Below, one piece after another: positions 1 to 7,827 of a stretch of 36,040 bases of DNA (the first letter of the stretch is position 1; every line of letters begins with the position of its first letter). Made by a program: the position numbers and the translations under genes. The stretch covers positions 1 through 36,040 of the forward strand of contig MPUH01000764.1 in NCBI GenBank assembly GCA_001970955.1, in the 5' to 3' direction. The notes under the pieces were generated by a model. That model searched no databases and was not told the DNA's origin. It saw nothing but the letters and a program-made list of their open reading frames with translations. This DNA is from Stentor coeruleus (taxonomy: Eukaryota; Ciliophora; Heterotrichea; Heterotrichida; Stentoridae).

Positions 1-160
1 TTGTTGAGTTAGAGTAGCTTTTTTTCTTCGAATATTTACTCAAATTTACTTCATTATCTTTCATTGTATTGGTACGAGTTTCTTTATTATTCGCAAAGTT
101 AGTATGAGGTGATCTATTGAATAGTGTGCTAATGAAGTTGCTGATTTGATATATGTTCAT
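1..160 (-). CDS. 5' part of an unknown gene running off the left edge
   Basis: On the minus strand an ATG at 160-158 opens a frame that stays open to the window edge (53 codons, MNIYQISNF... at the start). It is rich in Asn, Ser, Thr and Lys, becoming very basic near the edge (SKYSKKKSYS). I do not recognise it. The 3' end is outside the window, so length and family cannot be judged. The first ten codons lie inside a 69-bp perfect tandem duplication (131-268), so a second copy of the start codon sits 69 bp upstream. The call rests on the open frame and the ATG only. Confidence 0.45.
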   Translation of the reverse strand, partial: MNIYQISNFISTLFNRSPHTNFANNKETRTNTMKDNEVNLSKYSKKKSYSNST

Positions 161-268
161 ATAATTATTATAAACTAACTAACATTAGGATAATTAATTA
201 ATGAAGTTGCTGATTTGATATATGTTCATATAATTATTATAAACTAACTAACATTAGGATAATTAATT
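131..268. repeat. 69-bp perfect tandem duplication over a gene start
   Basis: 131-199 and 200-268 are identical 69-bp units placed head to tail. On the minus strand each contains the ATG and first ten codons of the gene at 1-160 plus its AT-rich 5' flank. The upstream copy therefore makes an 11-codon reading frame (start 229, TAA stop) before the real start. Confidence 0.9.
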
Positions 269-418
269 TTAGTATTAGGAAATAATATTAAATACGTTCT
301 TTCATATTTGCTTTTGTAGACAATTTTTATAATAATACAAAATATATGCATTATTCATATCTAGAAATTAACAAGGGCTGGACAATAGTCAAGCGATAAT
401 TCCTAACTAATACTAATT

Positions 419-735
419 TTAAGACATTAAAGCTACCATAAGATTATTTTTCAGTTCTTCTTTATCCTTTTGCAATCTGAATATAATTTTTTCTAATTCT
501 TTAATATGCTTTCCAGCCTCATCTCCAGTTTCGATTTCTAGGATTTTTTCCCTTTGCTCCTTAGAGTGAGCTGCTACTAAATCATAAGCTCTTTTTAATT
601 CATTAAATTCTTTATTCAGATTCTCAAATTTCGGGTCAACTTTAGAATCTACAACTTCTTGCAACTTATTAAATTTGCCCAAACTTTTTCTGTTTCAGTT
701 CATTAATCTGATTCTCTAGCATAAATATAGCTTAA
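419..735 (-). pseudogene. Chimeric coiled-coil gene relic
   Basis: The minus strand from 682 to 419 encodes 87 residues nearly identical to the C-terminus of the gene at 882-2030 (shared GKFNKLQEVVDSKVDPKF and a matching ALMS C-terminus), but with no ATG: the frame opens at a TTG. Just upstream, 697-731 matches 2801-2835 of the neighbouring coiled-coil gene (residues FMLENQINELK, one mismatch) in a different frame. The 3' flank (about 320-418) also resembles the 3' flank of the intact copy (about 780-881), both carrying a CATTATTCATATCTAGAA stretch. The piece therefore looks like a fusion of fragments from two neighbours, with a frameshift at the joint. It lacks the N-terminal two thirds of either parent. 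A short expressed protein cannot be excluded. Confidence 0.7.
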
Positions 736-881
736 AATTTTACTATAGTTTTTGATTTTTTATATGGAAAAATAATCATAACTATAATACAAAATGTATA
801 CATTATTCATATCTAGAATTTTTAAATTGATTCAATTATAAAGTGTTTAATATAAATTATAAAACTTGAAATATACTAACT

Positions 882-2030
882 TTAAGACATTAAAGCTGCC
901 ATAAGCTTATTTTTCAATTCGCCTTTATCCTTTTGCAATTTTAATATAATTTCTTCTAATTCTTCAATATGCTTTCTAGCCTCATCTGTAACTCCAGTTT
1001 CGATTTCTAGGATTTTTTTCCTTTGTTCCTCAGAGTGAGCTGCTACTAAATCATAAGCTCTTTTTAATTCATTAAATTCTTTATTCAGATTCTCAAATTT
1101 CGGGTCAACTTTAGAATCTACAACTTCTTGCAACTTATTAAATTTGCCCTTAAAATATTCAAGTTCTCTTTCCATATGAGCTTTTTCATCATTATACTTA
1201 GTTTCAATTATATCATACAAATTCTTAGTCTCTTTAAGCTCATTAGCAAGCAAAGCATTGTTTTTTTGATATAATGCAACCAAATTATTTTGATTTACGA
1301 TTTTAATAGAGTCTATAGAATGTATTTGGAAGCATTCTTTATGGGTTTTAGGCGAATTATCTTGACTTGGATTAAAAATTTTATAGATTTGCAAATTCAT
1401 AGGTTGATTTGATTGCTTAGAAATTGATGGGGAGAGATTAGTTTGTAGTTTTTCGATTATTGAAGTGTATGATTTTTTCTTTTCTTTTAAACTTTTGTTT
1501 TTTTCTTCCAAATTTTTATTTTTTTCCTCTAAACTTTTGTTTTTTTCTTCCAAATTTTTGTTTTTTTCTTCTAAACTTTTGTTTTTTTCTTCCAACTCGC
1601 TCAAATTTTTATTTTCCATTTCAGGCTGCAAAATTTTCAAATTCTTTGCTGAAATCTCTTTATTCAATATAAAATTTTGGCTATTCTGCTTAATATCTTC
1701 TCCTTTGTTTTTTTCTTCTAAAGGTATTGACACAACAGTTTTATTTATATTTAAAATTGATGATTTCATATTTCCGTATTTATACGGTGATTTTGCTTGT
1801 CTTGAATCATTATACCCATAATTTGATTGATTAGTCTTTGGTTCAGAAATTTTCTTCTGAGGATGCTGACTAGTTGGTCTTTTTCCGTATGGGCTTATTA
1901 TGATGTTATTATTCCCACTCAGTTGGTCAGGATTCGCTTTTTTTGCATTAACTTCATTATTTTTGCTATTCTGCAATGCTTTACACTTTTGAGAGGATGC
2001 TTCTGATTTTTTATTAGAAGGTTTGCTCAT
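882..2030 (-). CDS. Coiled-coil protein with heptad minisatellite
   Basis: A complete 382-residue frame starts at an ATG at 2030 and ends in TAA. The N-terminal ~110 residues are polar and basic (Ser, Asn, Lys) and contain an SPYGKR motif. Five to six copies of a seven-residue unit EEKNK(S/N)L follow at about 145-190, then a long Glu/Lys-rich predicted coiled coil to the C-terminus. The repeat unit is one heptad, so it should form a regular helix. No enzymatic domain is visible; a structural or scaffolding role is only inferred. Its last ~85 residues are duplicated in the relic at 419-682, with matching 3' flanks, so a local segmental duplication took place. The next minus-strand gene upstream (2446-4450) is also coiled-coil. 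Confidence 0.8.
   Translation of the reverse strand: MSKPSNKKSEASSQKCKALQNSKNNEVNAKKANPDQLSGNNNIIISPYGKRPTSQHPQKKISEPKTNQSNYGYNDSRQAKSPYKYGNMKSSILNINKTVVSIPLEEKNKGEDIKQNSQNFILNKEISAKNLKILQPEMENKNLSELEEKNKSLEEKNKNLEEKNKSLEEKNKNLEEKNKSLKEKKKSYTSIIEKLQTNLSPSISKQSNQPMNLQIYKIFNPSQDNSPKTHKECFQIHSIDSIKIVNQNNLVALYQKNNALLANELKETKNLYDIIETKYNDEKAHMERELEYFKGKFNKLQEVVDSKVDPKFENLNKEFNELKRAYDLVAAHSEEQRKKILEIETGVTDEARKHIEELEEIILKLQKDKGELKNKLMAALMS
1489..1593. repeat. 21-bp coding minisatellite, five units
   Basis: Five consecutive 21-bp units lie inside the gene at 882-2030. They alternate between two variants (starting AAACTTTTG or AAATTTTT on the plus strand), so there is a 42-bp higher-order period. Each unit encodes one heptad EEKNKSL or EEKNKNL, which keeps frame and coiled-coil register when units are gained or lost. 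Confidence 0.85.
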
Positions 2031-2445
2031 ATTTATTATTATCTTGATTTTTTTGTTTAATTTTATTAATGGAAAACATAGTTTACTTAATCTGAAGGTC
2101 TATAATTTTTCTCATAAGCATTACTATGCAAGGGCAACTTCAAGTATTTTTTTATCTTTGCTAAGTAAAAACAGATAATATTAATGTATTTAAATGATGA
2201 TGAATATACATTGATATTAATCAAATATATTATTCAGATTTTAGACTACCTATTAATTAAAGTGCACATACAATTTTACCCTAATTTTTTTTTCATTATC
2301 ACAAGCATTGACTATGGATTTAATTTAATATACAATTTTCTAAATAATCGATGCTAATATAATCTTAAATTATCAACAAAGAATATCTTAATTTTAGAAA
2401 TTACTAGACTTATATACTTTAAATTATCTAATTTAAATATTTTGC
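2031..2445. other. Intergenic, nothing recognised
   Basis: This 415-bp AT-rich stretch lies between the start of one minus-strand gene and the stop of the next. I see no open frame, RNA gene or repeat in it. It should contain the promoter of 882-2030 and the 3' flank of 2446-4450. Confidence 0.6.
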
Positions 2446-3624
2446 TTAAGTTTTATCTTCTCTCCGACTTAAAATATCATCTTTGATTTTAACAACTTCA
2501 GAAAGAGTATCAATTTTATCTTGCATATTATTTTTCTCCCTTTCATAATCTTCAAATTTCTTCTCATCATATTTTTCTCTAACAATTTTCCTTAGACGTT
2601 CTATTTCTATTTTCAATTTACTAACTTCGTCATTATAAAATTTATCATTTATTTCGATTTTTTTTATAAGTGTTTCCTTTTCTATAGTTTCTTTTTTTAA
2701 AGCATCAGATACTTCAGTGTAAGTTTTATTGCAAGAGTTAAATTCTTTTTGAATAGTCCTATCATAAGTAGAACTATCACTAATATTGATACAATTTTTT
2801 AGTTCATTAATCTGATTCTCTAGTATAAATATAGCATTATTTCTATCTGCTATTTGACTGTCTTTGCTATTTAAATCCTCTACATTTTTCCTAATAATCT
2901 CTTCGTTTTCTATTATAACTTCATTAAGCTCCCTTACCAACTTATTATTATCCTCATATTGTTTTATTTTCTCTCTCTCAAGTTCTTCAATTTTCGCTTT
3001 AAACTCTTTAATCTTAGCATTCAAATAATCAATCTCCCTAATTCCTTGTTTAACCAACATAGTATTACTATCCGATTCAAATTCTTTATTATTTTTCTTA
3101 TACTCCACCTGCATTTCACTATTTTTATTTATCACAGCAGTTAATTCTATTATTTTCTTATCCTTCAATGCTATTTCCTTTGAGTAATTTTTAACTTCAT
3201 TCTGATGTTTTTCAGTGTTTTTTTTAAGTAAATCCTGTAAAGTTTCTTCTTTTTCTTTAAGTGCACTTATTTGTTTTAAAAGTTCTTTAATTTTATTATC
3301 CGCATTATTTTTATCTTCATCAAATTTCTCAATCACAACATTCTGTTGTACTTTTTCATCAGTATCTTGTGTTATTTTATCATTATATACTATTTTATTT
3401 GGTAGTCTTTCTAAAGCTGCTTTTAAAATACATCCTTTTTGATTTGTATCTTTTGAGTGAACTGAACAATCATCTGTTATGAAATTTTTTCCAGGTAGCG
3501 ACATTGAAGAACTTTGTATTTCATCAGAACCTGATAATTTTTTATGTCCATTAAAAGGAGAGTATTTATCTGTTAGTCGATATGCCCAAGGCCAATTGTT
3601 TTGTTTTTGTTTGAGTATTTCCAT
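2446..3624 (-). CDS. Long coiled-coil protein, C-terminal part of a split gene
   Basis: A 392-residue frame runs from an ATG at 3624 to TAA. The same frame stays open upstream of that ATG through NRNSYDIEDEK and into a copy of KPSLPLSSKTVNSSPSRYS, which is also the C-terminal sequence of the frame at 3731-4450. The two frames are therefore best read as one gene of about 640 residues interrupted by an 82-bp duplication. From about residue 90 of this segment nearly everything is predicted coiled coil (Glu, Lys, Asn, Ile, heptad-like), for example an ILENQINELKNCI segment. A 35-bp piece (2801-2835) recurs in the relic at 697-731. Function is unknown; a structural or cytoskeletal role is an inference. 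If the duplication is natural, this frame would start at 3624 as a separate protein. Confidence 0.75.
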   Translation of the reverse strand: MEILKQKQNNWPWAYRLTDKYSPFNGHKKLSGSDEIQSSSMSLPGKNFITDDCSVHSKDTNQKGCILKAALERLPNKIVYNDKITQDTDEKVQQNVVIEKFDEDKNNADNKIKELLKQISALKEKEETLQDLLKKNTEKHQNEVKNYSKEIALKDKKIIELTAVINKNSEMQVEYKKNNKEFESDSNTMLVKQGIREIDYLNAKIKEFKAKIEELEREKIKQYEDNNKLVRELNEVIIENEEIIRKNVEDLNSKDSQIADRNNAIFILENQINELKNCINISDSSTYDRTIQKEFNSCNKTYTEVSDALKKETIEKETLIKKIEINDKFYNDEVSKLKIEIERLRKIVREKYDEKKFEDYEREKNNMQDKIDTLSEVVKIKDDILSRREDKT

Positions 3625-3656
3625 TTTCTCATCTTCAATATCATAAGAATTCCTGT

Positions 3657-3798
3657 TACTATAACGAGATGGGCTACTGTTTACTGTTTTTGATGAAAGG
3701 GGTAGACTGGGTTTTGATATTTGAGGGCTGTTAAATGCTACTATAACGAGATGGGCTACTGTTTACTGTTTTTGATGAAAGGGGTAGACTGGGTTTTG
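3657..3798. repeat. 60-bp identical direct repeat splitting a coiled-coil gene
   Basis: 3657-3716 and 3739-3798 are identical over 60 bp and separated by 22 bp, a period of 82 bp. On the minus strand both copies encode KPSLPLSSKTVNSSPSRYS. After the first copy the frame meets a TAA; after the second it continues into the coiled-coil gene. Removing one 82-bp period joins both frames exactly. No N marks this join, unlike the four N-linked duplications in the window. Confidence 0.9.
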
Positions 3799-4450
3799 TT
3801 GTATGAGGTACATTAGCTTTAGGTTCAGCATTATTAATTTTTCCTTTAGTACTTGAAAAAATTTGCTTATATTCATGGATACTTGATGCTGATTTTGGAG
3901 ATAAAGGGAGATTTGGTTTAGAGGATTTGCCAATAGTTTTATTAGGACTTTCATCTGTACTTGTGAAATCTGAGGCTAATGATGGGATACTTGTGCTAGG
4001 TTGAGAATCACTTGTTTCTAAAGGATTTTTGAAGATTTTTATGGTTTTGGTTTCAGAAAATATGTTTTTTTTAGGACTTTTGGTTAGACTTTGGAAAATC
4101 CTTTGCGATGATTTTAAAGATGATTCTGAGCTTCTTTCAGGGTATTTGGATTGAATTTCAGGGGTAACTGTTGAGGATAAGGAGTTTCTATCAGAATTGA
4201 TGCTGGATTTTGAAGTACTTTCATATTGGTTTATGCTGGATTCTAAGAGTTTTGATGTACTTTGTAGTTTTTCGATAGAGTTTTTTTGACCTTGGGCTGG
4301 TGAGTCGTTTGCTGGTTTTTTTGTAGAGAAGTCAGTTGGGGATTTAGATTCGCCTCCAACCCAAGCATCGTTGACTCGCTTTTTTCTAGGAGCTAAGTGG
4401 CTTGAACTCTTTGGACGAGTCAAACAACTTAAGTCAATTTTTCCTGACAT
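3731..4450 (-). CDS. Ser/Pro/Lys-rich N-terminal part of the split coiled-coil gene
   Basis: A 239-residue frame starts at an ATG at 4450 (MSGKIDLSCLTRPKSSS...). It is low complexity, dominated by Ser, Lys, Pro, Thr and Asn, with many SP and TP sites (SPKK, LSPKS, SSPSR) that would suit proline-directed phosphorylation. Two similar internal segments occur, KPNLPLSPKS and KPSLPLSSKT. The frame ends at a TAA just after the first copy of the 60-bp repeat, while the second copy continues in the frame of 2446-3624. I read it as the disordered N-terminus of that coiled-coil protein. It is divergent from 4595 with only 144 bp between the starts. Confidence 0.65.
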   Translation of the reverse strand: MSGKIDLSCLTRPKSSSHLAPRKKRVNDAWVGGESKSPTDFSTKKPANDSPAQGQKNSIEKLQSTSKLLESSINQYESTSKSSINSDRNSLSSTVTPEIQSKYPERSSESSLKSSQRIFQSLTKSPKKNIFSETKTIKIFKNPLETSDSQPSTSIPSLASDFTSTDESPNKTIGKSSKPNLPLSPKSASSIHEYKQIFSSTKGKINNAEPKANVPHTTKPSLPLSSKTVNSSPSRYSSI

Positions 4451-4594
4451 TTTATATTGATTTGATTATAAAAGTTGTTTTAGGCATATTTTAAGAGCAT
4501 GATTGCATGCATAATTAATAAATCCTAGCTAAAACCTCAAATCTTCATTACCACTCATTTGTGTTTTCAAAAACAAAATATAAAATAATCCAAA
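4451..4594. promoter_or_regulatory. 144-bp divergent intergenic region
   Basis: Two ATGs point away from each other across 144 bp (4450 minus, 4595 plus), so promoters and 5' UTRs of both genes must fit here. It is AT-rich, with TATAAAATAATCC just before the plus-strand ATG. No specific factor site is recognised. Confidence 0.5.
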
Positions 4595-5623
4595 ATGAGT
4601 AATTCCAAAAAAAAAAGTTGCAGTTGTTTATGTTTTCCATCAAAAAAATCACGTAACAAACACTCCAAAAACACAGCTATAGAAAACACAACAGGACAAG
4701 GTCCTTTTAACTCCCCATCAAGTAACTACAGCACACAAAAAAACAACTCAATAGGCTCAGTTATAACCTTCCAACCAAAAATCCCTAAAAACTCAAGAAA
4801 AAAATCCCTGGATTTCAATTTTCCCACAATCTTCAAACCCTCAAGCATCAGAAGCCCTGGAATCAGTCCTAAAGAAAAACTTGATAACGAAAACATAAAA
4901 AATCTCAGCATGTTAAGAGCTTTTTCTTTACCTAAAATGCCTCACAATTCTCAAAGTCCAATTAATAATCGATATTCTGAATACGAAGAACCTATTCACA
5001 ACAAATTCCAGTTCTCAAAAACCCAAGAAAAAAATCTAAGTTTAAATAAAAAAATAGATAAATTCAAAGAGAATAGTCTTGAAATACCAAGCCAAAAAGT
5101 AAAAAACATAGAAATGCCAATTGAAAAAAACAGAAACGATGAAGATTTAAGAAAAAATATATTAAATGATAATGAAAAAAAAGATTATGTTGAGAAAAAC
5201 CAAAGAAGTTCTGAGAAAATTGGAAATTTACAAGAAATGTTTATAACATCACCTAATTATACACAGATATCACAAGAGAATATTTCGCCTAAAGGTTTTA
5301 TGTTGAATATCCCTTCAGAGACTATTGAGAATTTATTTGAAGGTTCAAGTGATGTTGAGAAGTATTTAAATTTGTCTTTAATTGATGAGGATTATATGAA
5401 AAATTATCCTGATGAGAAAAGAGAAGGTGGGGATGAATTTTTTGGTGGAAAACAAAATGTTGAAGATTTTGGGGAACAGTATAATATTGCTGATAATAAA
5501 GGTTTTATTATTGTGAATAAAAATCTTAAACTCCCTCCACTGAAACCGATTACTCCACATTATTTTAATAGGAGGAAAAGAATGCAATCAAATGAGATTC
5601 CTGATTTGTTTACATATGCATAA
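4595..5623 (+). CDS. Unknown low-complexity protein with Cys-rich basic N-terminus
   Basis: A complete 342-residue frame runs from an ATG at 4595 to TAA. The first residues, MSNSKKKSCSCLCFPSKK, form a cluster of four cysteines among lysines, a pattern often seen in S-palmitoylated membrane-associated proteins (inference). The rest is disordered: Ser, Asn, Lys and Pro early, then acidic (GGDEFFGGKQNVEDFGEQYN), with many SP sites. No known domain is visible. It is convergent with 5847-6938, with 223 bp between stops. Confidence 0.75.
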   Translation: MSNSKKKSCSCLCFPSKKSRNKHSKNTAIENTTGQGPFNSPSSNYSTQKNNSIGSVITFQPKIPKNSRKKSLDFNFPTIFKPSSIRSPGISPKEKLDNENIKNLSMLRAFSLPKMPHNSQSPINNRYSEYEEPIHNKFQFSKTQEKNLSLNKKIDKFKENSLEIPSQKVKNIEMPIEKNRNDEDLRKNILNDNEKKDYVEKNQRSSEKIGNLQEMFITSPNYTQISQENISPKGFMLNIPSETIENLFEGSSDVEKYLNLSLIDEDYMKNYPDEKREGGDEFFGGKQNVEDFGEQYNIADNKGFIIVNKNLKLPPLKPITPHYFNRRKRMQSNEIPDLFTYA

Positions 5624-5846
5624 TGCAGAATAATAAGAATAGTTTTTTTAAATTATGGTTTAAAACTAAGATATGATTTATGATGATATCAAAATTTTTT
5701 GAGGAAACTAGTCTAAAATCAAAAAAAAAAAAGTTAGGAAAATAGGATGTCCTAAATCCAAATGATTCTTAGTTCCTAAATTCAACCTAGCTTAACCTTT
5801 TAAGAATTTATTTTTCTTAAGATATCGATTAAGTTATAAATAAATT

Positions 5847-6938
5847 TTATTCTTCAATGATACTCTCAAAAGACTGTTTAGTTTCAGCATACATCCTTCT
5901 ACGAGGTGGGCCCAAAATAAATTTAGGATCAGGGTCATTTATCTGTGAATTTATGAAATTATACCATTCTTCAGGAGGAATTTTATTATCAATAGCTTCC
6001 CTAAACATTTTCCTATTAGACAACTTGATTTTTCTTTTTTCTTTTGAAGAATATTTGATCTTCAAAGCAAGACACACCGAATAAAAATATTTTTCCAAGT
6101 CTTTATCACATACTTGACTCACTTTTTTCAAATTCGGCGACATATCATCATCTAAAATCAACGGAGAAAGATCATTTTGTATTGGAGAAACCCAAGAACA
6201 ATCACTTCTTTTACTACCTAAATCACTATCAACATAATCTATTCTTTTCCCATAAGGACTCTTTGATCTATCAGTACGGAAAATCGCATTTTCCAAAACA
6301 TCACTTTTAGACTTATAATAATCCGTTTGTATTTTCAAATCTTTTATTAGCCTAGTTTTCATTATTATCGCATCTTTAACATTATCTTTTATATCTTTTT
6401 CATTTTTAACTACTTTTTCAAGTGAGATTACAAGAGATAATAAACGGTCTAAATAAATTCTAGTATTTAAAATCCCTTTGAAATTGTTTATAATCCCATT
6501 TAAAGAATTTATAGCATTAATCAATGATTCTTCAGTGTAATCTAAGACTGTTTGGTTTATAATTCTTATCATGATTATTATAGGGTTTTTATCTGGAGGT
6601 TTGAGATGTTGAGTTTTGAGAGCATTTTCAAGGCATTTTTTTAGTTTTTGGATTTTGAAAATCCATTCATCTACTGAATACATACTTTCTAGTTTTTTTA
6701 CCTCTTCAGTAATAGCAACACATAATCTTGAATGCTTTGATATATCTTCTGAAGGAATCATTTCTTGACAGTTTATACATAAGATACTTAGTAATGGTTC
6801 AGATAGGTAATAGACTATATCATCTTTTATATGTGCTAATCGGTTAAAAAATATAGGTTTAGTATTCTTTGTGGTATCTGGTAATGAGGATATAGAGGAG
6901 GGGTTTTGATCAGAGAGATGCTGTTGATGCCTTTTCAT
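5847..6938 (-). CDS. Unknown protein with C2HC zinc-binding motif
   Basis: I start this 363-residue protein at the ATG at 6938-6936 (MKRHQQHLSDQ); the open frame extends five codons further only to a GTG. A Cys-x2-Cys-x11-His-x3-Cys motif (C54, C57, H69, C73) fits a small zinc knuckle. A helical middle region rich in Ile, Leu, Asn and Lys follows (about 80-225), then a Ser/Asp linker with SPYGKR and a basic C-terminal region ending in KILGPPRRRMYAETKQ-like sequence. SPYGKR is shared with the protein at 882-2030. No enzyme family is recognised. The 5' side opens into a long divergent intergenic region shared with the cyclase gene. Confidence 0.75.
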   Translation of the reverse strand: MKRHQQHLSDQNPSSISSLPDTTKNTKPIFFNRLAHIKDDIVYYLSEPLLSILCINCQEMIPSEDISKHSRLCVAITEEVKKLESMYSVDEWIFKIQKLKKCLENALKTQHLKPPDKNPIIIMIRIINQTVLDYTEESLINAINSLNGIINNFKGILNTRIYLDRLLSLVISLEKVVKNEKDIKDNVKDAIIMKTRLIKDLKIQTDYYKSKSDVLENAIFRTDRSKSPYGKRIDYVDSDLGSKRSDCSWVSPIQNDLSPLILDDDMSPNLKKVSQVCDKDLEKYFYSVCLALKIKYSSKEKRKIKLSNRKMFREAIDNKIPPEEWYNFINSQINDPDPKFILGPPRRRMYAETKQSFESIIEE

Positions 6939-7827
6939 ATTAGTAAAAACCACACAATATGTAAAAATTTATGCTCGAATGATGTTGTTATATCATTTAA
7001 GATGAAGTTTATAGGTTTGTATGAGTAAAAAATTGGAAAATAAATAGAGGATTGCTTTGTTGAAATTTATAAAATTATGGCAATGAAAATTTTATTAGGA
7101 GTTTATTAGTTGGGGTGGAAGATTTTTGTGAGGATCTTAGGTTAGGAATTGATTTGGAGGCTAGGATGATAATTATGTGTTTTATTTGAAGGGTTTTTAT
7201 ACTTAGGAGCTTTGATTTTTTTGTTTGAAAAATGTGATCGCTGTAAGATAAAAACTAAAATTAAGTCTAGATTTAAGTTTTTGATTGAGAAAATATAAGT
7301 AAATAATACAGTACTTTATTTTGTATTGAATTAGAAAACAATTTGTACAATTATCGATAAATATTAGAACGCTTGGTATTAAAAATAGTGCATGATTCTA
7401 AATAGTTTTAAAAATCTATCTGTCGATTTAAATTCCAGTAGATGCTTTCAATAATTTCCCAAATACTAACTACTGATTATTTATAAATCAAAATACTTAA
7501 TTAATCTAAAATATCCATTTAACCAAAATTTTCTTACAATTTCTATTTAAACCCATTATTATCAAATCATAAAAACTAATCCCTTAACAATTTTCCTCCA
7601 TCTAAAATCCACCCAAACCTCCCAACTAATAACCTCCCTTTAAAACCCTAACTAAAATCATATCATTTTCATAAAAAACCTAAAAATAATCATTCCAACT
7701 CCTTCCAAACCTAAACCCAAACTATTAAAAAACAATAACCAACAAGCTCTACCTAATTCCCACTAAGCCATAATACAAAACAAATGCCAAAATTTTAATT
7801 TTATTCAAATGATATGAGGTTCTTATA
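6939..7827. promoter_or_regulatory. 889-bp divergent region with a 270-nt G-free run
   Basis: This is the shared upstream region of the zinc-motif gene (minus) and the cyclase gene (plus). The half next to the minus gene is G/T-rich and C-poor on the plus strand; the half next to the cyclase is A/C/T only. From 7476 to 7745 there is no G at all. A tiny ATGATATGA frame precedes the cyclase start. No open frame of note and no RNA gene are seen. Confidence 0.6.

Noticed and set aside
131..268. CRISPR or telomere-type repeat
   Set aside because: It is a simple two-copy tandem duplication with no spacers, and no telomeric repeat arrays occur at either end.
1460..1821. Plus-strand open frames with FFSSKLLF repeats
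   Set aside because: They are the antisense of the EEKNKSL minisatellite in 882-2030; Phe/Leu runs come from the GAA/AAA-rich sense strand.
3657..3800. A 19-nt intron (minus strand GTAGCCCATCTCGTTATAG) joining the two coiled-coil frames
   Set aside because: It would restore frame but is not the 15-nt size seen in the window, and it would leave the 60-bp duplication unexplained. Kept as a lesser alternative.
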